Shown here piece by piece: positions 24,901 through 32,523 of a stretch of 64,000 nt of DNA. The position numbers and the translations under genes were made by a program. The notes under the pieces are model-generated. The model saw only the letters and a program-made list of their open reading frames with translations. It did no database searches and had not been told where the DNA came from. Source of the stretch: Pontibacter harenae (lineage in GTDB: Bacteria > Bacteroidota > Bacteroidia > Cytophagales > Hymenobacteraceae); NCBI RefSeq assembly GCF_020907245.1, contig NZ_JAJJWH010000017.1, forward strand, positions 30,897 to 94,896, read 5' to 3'. Each line of letters starts with the position of its first letter. Within the stretch, counting starts at the first letter, position 1.

Positions 24901-26913
24901 TACTATAATTTTACGTGTTCTTTGGCCTGATATGATTGTCCAGCCAGTTGGTACGTACCAGTAGTATTCAGAAACTGAAGCATCACCCTCAACAGAATAC
25001 TCTATGTTGCTTCCGCCTGAGCAAACTGTAGTTGCCCCAGAAATGGCTAAAGGTGCTGCAGGAGGGGCTGTGATGGATGCAACAGTAAACGTTCTGGCAG
25101 GGCTTTCGCCGCAGCTGTTTACAGCTTTCACAGAAATAGTCCCTGTTTCCGCAGATGGCTCTACTTCAATGATGTTTGTACCTTCTCCTGTAAGTATTTT
25201 CCAGCTGTCAGGTACCGTCCAGGTATAGCTTATGGCATCTGCCTGTGCTGCCACCTCATAGGTTGTTGAGGTTGTAGTAGCACACACACTGCTTAAACCT
25301 GATATTGGTCCTGGCATCGCTGGTGCTTTCAGGAATGGCTGTATCTGGAAAGTTGTTGGCTCGCTGTCTCCACAAATGTTAGAGGCCACCACCGTTAGCG
25401 ATTTAACAGTGTTGTCTCCGCCAGGTACTACCGTTACAGATGTGCCGTTATCCGCAACCATGGTCCAGCCTGTTGGTAAAGTCCATGTGTAGGTTTTAGC
25501 TCTTTCTACAGGCTCTATGGTATAAGTAACTGGGGTATTTGTTTCGTTGATGCAGACATTGGCAGGTCCTGTTATTGTCCCTGGCTTTGCTGGCACATCT
25601 GGAAACACTGTTACAGGCAAGCGGGGTGTTACTAATTCGCCACAGATATTAATCACAGCTACTCTTATACTACCGCTTTCGGTGCCAGCAGTAATTGAAA
25701 CTTTAGTGCCACTTCCTGTCACAGTCCAACCTGCTGGTACTTTCCAGTTATACCCTGTAGCCCCAGGCACATCCTCTATACTATACTCTGCAGTAGTGCC
25801 AGCACATAACTCTGTATCACCAGTTACAGCACCTGCTTCACCCAACATAATACAGAAGCCGTCGGCAAAATAGTTGTTCCCGTATATCTCGTCTGTGCCT
25901 CCACCGACAATCGAAGCACTTACGGACCCATTCCCCGACTTGTTTACGACAGTAACAATGGTTAAAGTAGCCACCTCCTCGTATTGGAGAGTTCCTACTT
26001 CCCAAGTGCCCGTATTAGAGTCATAAGTTTGCCCTACCGTGGAAGAATAACTCTCAACATTTCCTGGAAACTGAATATTTGTTACTCTTATGTCTGCTTC
26101 ATCTATCGGCCCCTTGTTATTAGCTTTAATGGTATAAATAATTTTCTCTCCCAACACATATAACTCTTCGTCTTCATTTCGCCCCTTAGTTCTAGATATG
26201 GTGACTTCAAGATCTGCTGGTACGCTGATTTGATTATTTGTCAGTCTTACTTCCCCTTCAAGCGACACGACTCTTCCTATAAGACTAGTGTTATCTCCTA
26301 ATGTAATTGTTCCTTTCGCTATGATATTTCCGAACAAATCAGCACTTGCACCCACTGTAACATCGCCATCAACTATCCAAAATACATTTGCGCTGGCAGA
26401 ATTTGAAGGATTTTCACGTGTGATAGTAGCAGAGTTTTGTATTTCCAGATCACCTTTAACGTGGAAAATAAATATTGCACTACGATTGTTCTCGCCGTTT
26501 AAGGTAAGCTCACCTGAAAGCTGTGTCTTACCGTCTATCTCGTGAATACCTGGCTTTAAAAACATTCCGCCCAGGTTGATGCTTGTATAGGTATAATTTG
26601 GAGTTCTGCTGATTGCATTATTGAAAATTGCCACGGCATTTTGCCTGGCCCGCACAGCCGTCTCATCCTTCACATGAATAGGTTGCTTTAAGACTACTCC
26701 AGGCGGGAACCCCGACACCTCGCCATCTGTCACACCTAGTTGAGCACTGATAACGGTGCTACCAGTGCTTATTACTTTGGTAGTACCCAGCACATTAAAA
26801 CCATATAAAGCTGTGTCCGCTTCTATGGGCATGTACTGTTGAGCTAATGCCAGAAAGGAGGTTAGCCAAAAGCATACTGTCACAAGTATGGCTTTAGAAA
26901 AAGAGCTAGTCAT
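21928..26913 (-). CDS. Giant T9SS surface protein: ice-binding-like (DUF3494) head, 14 Ig-like repeats, CHU_C tail
   Basis: This is a 1661-residue exported protein. After a signal peptide (cleavage near ALAQ25) comes a DUF3494 ice-binding-like domain (about 30-230): GSTVISAQLGVTDGEVSGFP, PGIHEIDGKTQLSGELTLNG, SAIFIFHVKGDLEIQ, NVFWIVDGDVTVG. A DUF11-like domain follows (about 232-350). Then come 14 Ig/PKD-like repeats of about 85 residues (about 355-1570), each with a YxWxVPxGWxIxSGxGT segment, a TVxAGxxSGxxxVxAxNxCG segment and a Pro-rich link. The end is the gliding-motility CHU_C (type B) sorting domain: FPNVFTPNNDGNNDTWEIE, INRWGSEVF, FKGYVMIVR. It heads an operon with PorP/SprF and OmpA genes. 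It may bind ice or another surface and act as an adhesin; the biological ligand is unproven. Confidence 0.93.
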   Translation of the reverse strand: MTSSFSKAILVTVCFWLTSFLALAQQYMPIEADTALYGFNVLGTTKVISTGSTVISAQLGVTDGEVSGFPPGVVLKQPIHVKDETAVRARQNAVAIFNNAISRTPNYTYTSINLGGMFLKPGIHEIDGKTQLSGELTLNGENNRSAIFIFHVKGDLEIQNSATITRENPSNSASANVFWIVDGDVTVGASADLFGNIIAKGTITLGDNTSLIGRVVSLEGEVRLTNNQISVPADLEVTISRTKGRNEDEELYVLGEKIIYTIKANNKGPIDEADIRVTNIQFPGNVESYSSTVGQTYDSNTGTWEVGTLQYEEVATLTIVTVVNKSGNGSVSASIVGGGTDEIYGNNYFADGFCIMLGEAGAVTGDTELCAGTTAEYSIEDVPGATGYNWKVPAGWTVTGSGTKVSITAGTESGSIRVAVINICGELVTPRLPVTVFPDVPAKPGTITGPANVCINETNTPVTYTIEPVERAKTYTWTLPTGWTMVADNGTSVTVVPGGDNTVKSLTVVASNICGDSEPTTFQIQPFLKAPAMPGPISGLSSVCATTTSTTYEVAAQADAISYTWTVPDSWKILTGEGTNIIEVEPSAETGTISVKAVNSCGESPARTFTVASITAPPAAPLAISGATTVCSGGSNIEYSVEGDASVSEYYWYVPTGWTIISGQRTRKIIVAVGTSGGKIIVQAKNDCGVGGSKSIEVSTLQNAPATPLTIKGTEYGCANNTPFTYRTDPVPGASSYNWTVPEGWQIISGHRTTTITVLMGATAGNVTVSASNACGVSEPKALWVQPSTTPPIKPYGIIGETRVCVGQEGIVFSLNPVDNTLEYIWAVPDGWTITSGQGTTTITVTAGASSGSITVSASNDCGASLPAQLQVAPTADPPVTPVAINGSTRVCVGQQGVVYAVDPVPGAATYIWEILKADGSGTATDWRINSGQLSNSVNVTAGTTEALISVVAVNACGQQSPAKTVAIVFRAPPAPAVSITGEAVPCMGFTYTYAVNDVPDASNYVWELPEGWQIIGANDGKSITVKPSSTGGRIRVAAANSCGTSDFVSMVVNPSTDIPVTPGEIQGGADACVNGVITYSIAAVSNARSYKWVVPAGWQIMSGQGTVSISVKVGASGGTISVATENDCGEGTPRTKAVTTSTAPPAKPGIITGDIQVCRGSNQVYTIEPVNGAVSYNWTFPEGWEIVAGQDTRTVTVKAGSVAGTVTVTAQNGCGTNTGESLAVVPVEGAPAKPKEIINNNGNFCGGTDNLVFRIPDVATATSYTWLVPAGWQITAGQGTTQITVKAGTTSGQVTVVASNACGQGETSSLAVAPQAPLVAPLQITGPAYPCNQNSTAVYSVSEVAGADHYLWSLPSGWTIISGEGTSKIEVVVVGAGGAVSVKAGNTCGYTTEISLEVQTVSEAPIAPANIEGDLTICASTTATYSVEPSATAISYTWTLPTGWQIISGEGTSEITVKVGSASGEISVSANNNCGSSTSTVKPVVSVPMIAISSIIDRSSPCTGLVYEVASSSGAVDYVWNVPAGWVITSGQGTTRITVTPGEGTGVITVAANNGICLSEPMASLTPDLNLLNSGIVFPNVFTPNNDGNNDTWEIESIMNFPDNDITVINRWGSEVFRSKSYKNGWTGDNLSEGTYYYIARVKLCDGTDKVFKGYVMIVR

Positions 26914-27559
26914 TATAACTTAAGTAAAAATTCGCTATATGGAATATTTTGTATTTTAAATTGCATTAGTTTTGTCGGCAAAAATATAGTTTTACCCTTT
27001 TCAAAAAGCTTAAACTAAATTCATTACCCCTTTCAACAAGTTAGAATAATCATAATTTTATATTTGAAAAACATATTCTAACTACTAATAAACATAGTTA
27101 CATCTAAAATTTGACAAAAAAATATATCAACCAAATTTTAGACAATAAATTAAATTTTTTTGTGTTGAAATCCTAAACAACAACCAATATATATTAAATA
27201 TATAATATAAAAGTTTACAAGTCATCATGAATGTTGATTTTTAGTTTTGGAACTTAGAGCCAGCCACTTCAAACATAACTCTATTCAAAATCAGTGCTGT
27301 ACAGCGGCTAAACACCAGGGCTTTTATGCAAATGACAGAATAGGGAAAGTACTCTCTGTTGCTGCATAGGAATGAGAACAGAAGGTTTAACTGGCACTAG
27401 CACTTTTAAGCTTTTTTGCTGCCTTCTGCCTTGATAGTTGAAGCCAAGAGATACAAGAAAGCTAGACGCTACAGAAGAAGAAAGAGCAGTGGATGATGCA
27501 TAAAAAAAGGCCCTGAACTTAAAGTTCAGGGCCTCCTATTCTTTTTACAAGAAAAGTAC
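26914..27559. other. AT-rich intergenic region with no gene, upstream of the giant surface-protein gene
   Basis: The 646-bp gap has A/T-rich runs at about 27040-27220 and no credible reading frame. It holds a terminator near 27508-27534 belonging to the neighbouring PorP/SprF gene, and presumably the promoter of the minus-strand operon that starts at 26913. No clear -33/-7 pair could be fixed. Confidence 0.5.
27508..27534 (-). terminator. Rho-independent terminator after the second PorP/SprF gene
   Basis: AGGCCCTGAAC (27508-27518) pairs with GTTCAGGGCCT (27524-27534); on the minus strand it is followed by TTTTTTTATGC. It lies 26 bp after the stop of the 27560 gene. Confidence 0.9.
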
Positions 27560-28528
27560 TTACCAAATCCATTGCGGACAGATAATCCTTCGGTCATTGA
27601 GCAATTTGATACCAACCACAATTTCATGTGTACCATTGCTTACCCTGTTAAGGTCAGAGATGGTGGCATCGTAAGAGTAACCAACATCCAACGTTGGACT
27701 GATAAATAGACCCAACATACCTACTATGGCATCCTTGTGCCTGTAAGAAGCACCCACATAAAAGCGCTCGTCGTATAGTGCCCGCGCGCTTACATCCACG
27801 GCTAGTGGACTTGGAGTTGCCATTTTCAGCATAACGGATGGAATTATGTCTAGGTCCCTTGTTACGCTAAACCGGTAGCTACCAGTGAGAAAAAAATGCC
27901 GCTGCAAATCGAAGTTTGGATCGTTGTTTTCACCTGCACTCAATCCTTCTGCGTCTCCTAACAATTGCGCTCCAGCTATACCTATCGAGAAGTCACGGGA
28001 GTAAACCCAAAAGCCAATGTTAAGATCCAGCATATTCTCGTTGATGCTCCCGCCCCCCAACAAAGGGTCATTTTCGTTTGTTAGCTCCAGTTCCGAAGAA
28101 TTTAACGAGTTTCGGATTAGGCCCGCCGATACACCAGCCGAGGCATTGATGGAATTAGTAAGCGGCATGTGATAGGCATATGACCCCGTTATGCTTGTCT
28201 GGCGCAATGGCCCTGTTTTATCGGTATAAATAGAGGCACCTACACCATGGTGCGCCAACGCTTTATGATACTTTGTACTTCCTGCACCTTTGTTAAGGGG
28301 AGTGTTAGCTGTAACATAATAGGTAACGGGAGCGCCATCCAGCCCCATCCATTGCCTTCTGTTGCTCACCCTAATATCGGCGTAGTCTTCGATACCACTA
28401 AGGGCAGGATTAAGCAAAAAGTTGTTCAGCAAGTACTGGCTATACTGGGGCCTTTGCTGTGCCGATGCTTGCACAGCAATAACCATAAGCAGTATAAAAA
28501 GAAAGAGAGGCTTTTTCATCTGCATCAT
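27560..28528 (-). CDS. PorP/SprF-family T9SS outer-membrane protein (second copy)
   Basis: The 322-residue protein has a signal peptide (MMQMKKPLFLFILLMVIAVQ, cleavage near ASAQQ) and the PorP/SprF motif RPQYSQYLLNNFLLNPALSG followed by ADIRVSNRRQWMGLDGAPVT. Beta-barrel strands follow (RFYVGASYRHKDAIVGML, LDVGYSYDATISDL, GTHEIVVGIKLL). Its ATG overlaps the stop of the upstream surface-protein gene by four bases (ATGA), so the pair is translationally coupled: this is likely the dedicated partner of the 1197-residue protein. Unlike the first module, no OmpA gene follows. Confidence 0.93.
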   Translation of the reverse strand: MMQMKKPLFLFILLMVIAVQASAQQRPQYSQYLLNNFLLNPALSGIEDYADIRVSNRRQWMGLDGAPVTYYVTANTPLNKGAGSTKYHKALAHHGVGASIYTDKTGPLRQTSITGSYAYHMPLTNSINASAGVSAGLIRNSLNSSELELTNENDPLLGGGSINENMLDLNIGFWVYSRDFSIGIAGAQLLGDAEGLSAGENNDPNFDLQRHFFLTGSYRFSVTRDLDIIPSVMLKMATPSPLAVDVSARALYDERFYVGASYRHKDAIVGMLGLFISPTLDVGYSYDATISDLNRVSNGTHEIVVGIKLLNDRRIICPQWIW

Positions 28529-31500
28529 CTGATAATTGTAACGTTGCCCGAGATAGGTTTCTCAGCACTGTTTAGATAAATAATGTAATAATAGGTGGCA
28601 ACTGGTAAGTCTTCGCCGTTGAATCGTCCATCCCATGGTGTACTGTAACCTCTGGAAGAGAACACTTCATTTCCCCACCTGTTAAATACCTGCACCCTTA
28701 AATCTGGGAAGTTCTCCACGTTCTCGATCAGCCAAAGCTCGTTCACAAAATCGCCATTAGGCGTGAAAGCATTCGGAATAACCAAGGCTGGTGTCACAAA
28801 CACGGTCACCTCATCGGTAGCGGTACAGCCTTCTGCAGTGGTTACGGTTACAGTGTAAGTTGTTGTAACATCTGGGCGTACGGTTATAATATCAGAGTTC
28901 GGATTTACTATGCCCTCAGCTGGCTCCCAACTATAGGTCGCGCCTCCTCGGGCTCTAAGTTCTGTTGTTCTGCCCTGTATAATGGTTACGTCTTCTCCCG
29001 CATCGGCTGTGGCCTCTACTACCGTAACTGTAACAGGCGTACGGGTGGTGCTCGAACAGTTATTTTCGTTTACTGCCTGCACGTAGAAAGTAGTTGTCTG
29101 CGATAGCCTTGGCGTTGGGAAGTTTGGACCAACAAACAGCACGTTACCCCCAGTCGGTTCTGCATACCACTCATACGTGTGGCCATTCGGGTTTAGCACC
29201 GATAGTGTAACAGTGCTATCTAAACAGGCAGAAATACTGCGTGCTTGCACTGTTGGTGCGTTTGGCCGCCTGATAACCGTTATAGCCACAGCCTCTGATT
29301 GTGAAGAACAGCCTGCTGATGTAACTGTTCGCCTGAACCAGGTGTTTTGCGTAATGGCTGTTGGCATGTAGCTCTGGCCAGTGTTATTACCTCCTGCTGG
29401 CGAAAAGCCTACGGTAGGTCCTGTTATGCTACTTTCCCACAGGTACTGGTATTGCCCATTGCCTCCTGATGGTGTGCTACCTGTAAGTGTGGCTGGCACA
29501 TCTCCGTCGCACACCTCCTGGCTCGCGGCAATGCTGTTGTTCGTCACACCTGGGTTAATAGTGATAGCTACCACATTGCTAGGAGTGGTTTCGCAAGCTG
29601 CTGAGCGTACTACACGACGGAACCAGGTGGTTTGAGTTAGGGTCGCTGGTGTATAACTTTGACCATTATTTGTACCTGCAGCAGGCGCAAAACCACCGTT
29701 TGGACCAGTGGTGCTGCTCTCCCACACATAAATATAACTGCCTGAACCTCCTGTTGGCTCAGAACCCATAAGCGGCTCAGGCGCTGAACCAGTACAAACT
29801 TCCTGGTCTTCGCTGATAGTATTATTGGCAAGCTCAGGATAAACTGTGATTTTAACAGGTTCAGAGGCCACACGGCAGCCACCCGAGATAGCCACTCGCC
29901 TGATCCAGGTATCCTGGGTAAGCACACCTGGTTCGTAGTTTTCACCATCGCTAACACCTGGCGCTGGAACAAAGTTTTCTTCTGCAGGGCCTTGCGTACT
30001 AATCTGCCACTCATAAGAAATAGTGCCTGTGCCACCTGTAGCACGCGCCCCAATAATTGGTGCCGCATCTTCGTTTGCACATATCTCTTGTGCCGCCTCT
30101 ATGGTATTGTTCTGTATGGCTGGCACTACCTCTACCTGCACCGCCACGCTCGTATCGGCAGTACAACTGCCAGAGCTAACAATGCGCCTGTACCAGGTAG
30201 TGCGGCTAATAACTGTTGGAGTGTAATTTCTGGTGTTGTTTACACCAGAAGCCAAAGCAAAACCTGATGTAGGTCCTGTTGTACTTACTTGCCAAGTATA
30301 GGTATAAGCACTGCCAGCACCGCCTGTTGGAGCAGAGCCTAACATTTCGGCTGGAATGCCGCCTGTGCAAATACTTTGGCTAACAGGCGTGATAGTGTTA
30401 TTATCTATGGCAGGCACTACATTTACTGTAACAGGCACCCGCTCGCTGGAGCAGCCTTCCTGGCTAATTGTTTCTACATAATAAGTGACATTACCTGTAA
30501 GCACTGGCGTAGTAAAACTAGCACCCGTACTTAATAATGTACCGCCTGTAGGCTGGTTATACCAATTGTAATTTGTACCTGGCCCTGTAGGTGTTATTGT
30601 TACCGTCTCTCCCTCACAAGTTGTTTGGTCCTGGACGACAGGACTGCCAGGCACAGGATAAACTGTAACATTGATAGGCTGCGGTGGCCCAATGAGATCA
30701 CTGGACCCGCACTCATTAGTTATTCGCACGCTAACCTGGTAAGGAGCATTTCTTGCCGAGAACTGCAACTCAGGATACTGTTCTGTAGATACCTGATTCC
30801 CGTCTACAAACCATTCGTAGGTGACAGTGTTTCCGAAATTCGGGTCAAAGAACACCTGCTCCTGCCCAAACCTGATGGTGGTGTCGCCGCAGGCAACTAT
30901 ATCTCCAGATAAGTTTGCCTGTGGCCAGCCTACTATAACGCTTTGGTCGGTGGTGTCGCTGCCACAGGCATTGCTTACCACAAGCTGTATCTGGAAAATA
31001 CCTGAGTTCTCAAACCTTATCTGCAGTGAATCGCTTTCCAGGTCTCCAAAAATAACTTCCCAGCCCCCAATATTATTCTGGTCGAGAATCTCCCACTGGT
31101 ACGTTAGGTCACCTCCGGTAGAGCTGTCTCCCAGCGAGACTATAATAGGCGTACAACTGGGTGGCGTACCTTCGGGCTCTTTGTTGAAGGTAAAGTTTGC
31201 TTTAGGCTTTTGGCTTACATTGAACTCGCGTGTAAAGTTAGTCTCACAACCGTTCGCATTAACCGCTCTCACATTTATAGTGTAGCTTCGCAGCGAATCG
31301 TAAGGGTTTGGGCTTTCCAACGGAAACTCGCTCGGATCGTAGGCTACTTCACCATTGCCATCACCCCAATCCACAAAATAGCGGGTAATATCATACAGCG
31401 ACTCATCCGTTGTATTTGTCAGCACTGCTACAATTGTGGTATCTGATGGGCTAACAGTATCAGGCAGGCAGACATTAAAATCGTTTTCTTCGGTAAAAGA

Positions 31501-32118
31501 AATGACAGGTGTGCGTCTTACCTGCACTGTTTGCCGCAGTACAGTTGAGCGGCAGCCCTGGTTATTGGTGCCATACACTTGCACTTCAAAAGATGCCAGT
31601 CCTTTGCCTGTCGCTTCGTAGGTATGTGTTACGCTCGTGCCTCTTGCTGTGCTGCCATCCCCAAAAACCCAGGTATAAACTACATTATCTTCTGGCGGAG
31701 CAGGGTTATCAATTTCGAAAGTGATAGGCGAACCGCCACAAACGTCAGTAGTTGGTGTTACAGTGAAAACAGGCGGAGCTGGTGTAGGTACTACGCGCAC
31801 CTCTACCTGACCTGATGAAATAGTTGCAGGATCACAGTCTGCACCTGTAGCTTGCACGGTATAAACACCAGCAATACTTACGGTTATTGTCTGAGAATTA
31901 GAAACAAAATTTCCGTCGCGAAACCACTCCCAGGAAGTAGCTGTAAAACCAGTGGCATTTCCAGCTAAATCTACACTCTGACCCTGACAAAGTGTAGTTC
32001 CGCCATTTCCAACTACAGCAATAGAAACAGAACAATTCTGAGCAAGTAACGGATTTACTTGCAACAGGTAGAATATAAAAAGTAGTAGGCTTACGCTTTT
32101 GTATAAAGGTGTAGGCAT
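28525..32118 (-). CDS. T9SS surface protein with PKD and Ig-like repeats and CHU_C sorting domain
   Basis: The 1197-residue protein has a signal peptide (MPTPLYKSVSLLLFIFYLLQ, then PLLAQ), PKD domains (VVYTWVFGDGSTARGTSVTH), and then four near-identical repeats of about 95 residues beginning NNTI/NNSI (NNTITPVSQSICTGG, NNTIEAAQEICAN, NNTISEDQEVCTG, NNSIAASQEVCDG), each with TPxxTxTTWxRRxVxSxxC. They are flanked by SoxF/Ig-like domains (EWYAEPTGGNVLF). The C-terminal CHU_C domain reads IPNAFTPNGDFVNELWLIEN, FNRWGNEVFSS and NVTIIR. It is a predicted type B T9SS cargo, probably a surface adhesin; the ligand is unknown. It forms an operon with the PorP/SprF gene. Confidence 0.93.
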   Translation of the reverse strand: MPTPLYKSVSLLLFIFYLLQVNPLLAQNCSVSIAVVGNGGTTLCQGQSVDLAGNATGFTATSWEWFRDGNFVSNSQTITVSIAGVYTVQATGADCDPATISSGQVEVRVVPTPAPPVFTVTPTTDVCGGSPITFEIDNPAPPEDNVVYTWVFGDGSTARGTSVTHTYEATGKGLASFEVQVYGTNNQGCRSTVLRQTVQVRRTPVISFTEENDFNVCLPDTVSPSDTTIVAVLTNTTDESLYDITRYFVDWGDGNGEVAYDPSEFPLESPNPYDSLRSYTINVRAVNANGCETNFTREFNVSQKPKANFTFNKEPEGTPPSCTPIIVSLGDSSTGGDLTYQWEILDQNNIGGWEVIFGDLESDSLQIRFENSGIFQIQLVVSNACGSDTTDQSVIVGWPQANLSGDIVACGDTTIRFGQEQVFFDPNFGNTVTYEWFVDGNQVSTEQYPELQFSARNAPYQVSVRITNECGSSDLIGPPQPINVTVYPVPGSPVVQDQTTCEGETVTITPTGPGTNYNWYNQPTGGTLLSTGASFTTPVLTGNVTYYVETISQEGCSSERVPVTVNVVPAIDNNTITPVSQSICTGGIPAEMLGSAPTGGAGSAYTYTWQVSTTGPTSGFALASGVNNTRNYTPTVISRTTWYRRIVSSGSCTADTSVAVQVEVVPAIQNNTIEAAQEICANEDAAPIIGARATGGTGTISYEWQISTQGPAEENFVPAPGVSDGENYEPGVLTQDTWIRRVAISGGCRVASEPVKITVYPELANNTISEDQEVCTGSAPEPLMGSEPTGGSGSYIYVWESSTTGPNGGFAPAAGTNNGQSYTPATLTQTTWFRRVVRSAACETTPSNVVAITINPGVTNNSIAASQEVCDGDVPATLTGSTPSGGNGQYQYLWESSITGPTVGFSPAGGNNTGQSYMPTAITQNTWFRRTVTSAGCSSQSEAVAITVIRRPNAPTVQARSISACLDSTVTLSVLNPNGHTYEWYAEPTGGNVLFVGPNFPTPRLSQTTTFYVQAVNENNCSSTTRTPVTVTVVEATADAGEDVTIIQGRTTELRARGGATYSWEPAEGIVNPNSDIITVRPDVTTTYTVTVTTAEGCTATDEVTVFVTPALVIPNAFTPNGDFVNELWLIENVENFPDLRVQVFNRWGNEVFSSRGYSTPWDGRFNGEDLPVATYYYIIYLNSAEKPISGNVTIIR

Positions 32119-32523
32119 CTTGCCAAAATTTAAGGGTGAATCTAGGCTTTGCGCATTTATAACGTTATATCGCCTGAATTGGATTTAACATAACTCAACT
32201 TTCTTTGCAAATAATGCTATATCTCTATATAAATGTGCAGACACATTAGTTTATGCATCTCCTAAACATTTATCAACCAAAACATTAACTCCATTAAGAG
32301 AAACGACAAAAAACTATACATAAGTATACTTACACTACACTCAAAGCAAATTTATTCTCTCTGCTAGCAACCCATTTAAAAAAGGAAAGGTCCTGCCGTG
32401 TTCGGCAGGACCTTTCCTTTTATTTCAATTTTTACTTGTTTCTGTTCTAATGCTCTCCTATTCGTTGTGCTTCATGAGAACGCAAGTATGAAACTGGTAT
32501 TTTGATAGTGTAATAACCAACTT
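32119..32523. other. Intergenic region upstream of the second surface-protein operon
   Basis: This 405-bp gap has no credible gene. Its left part is AT-rich and must carry the promoter for the minus-strand gene starting at 32118. Its right part carries a strong hairpin at 32381-32420 that serves the endonuclease gene. Confidence 0.5.
32381..32420 (-). terminator. Strong bidirectional terminator after the endonuclease gene
   Basis: AAAGGAAAGGTCCTGCCG (32381-32398) pairs perfectly with 32403-32420 around a TGTT loop, 18 bp in all. A-rich and T-rich flanks allow use on either strand; it is 103 bp after the minus-strand endonuclease stop. Confidence 0.85.

Noticed and set aside
22100..25873. Several plus-strand reading frames across the giant surface-protein gene
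   Set aside because: They are shadows of the repeated coding strand and recur with the repeat period.
21928..32118. Non-ribosomal or phage tail-fibre origin for the giant repetitive proteins
   Set aside because: Signal peptides, CHU_C sorting domains and PorP/SprF partners explain them as T9SS cargo.
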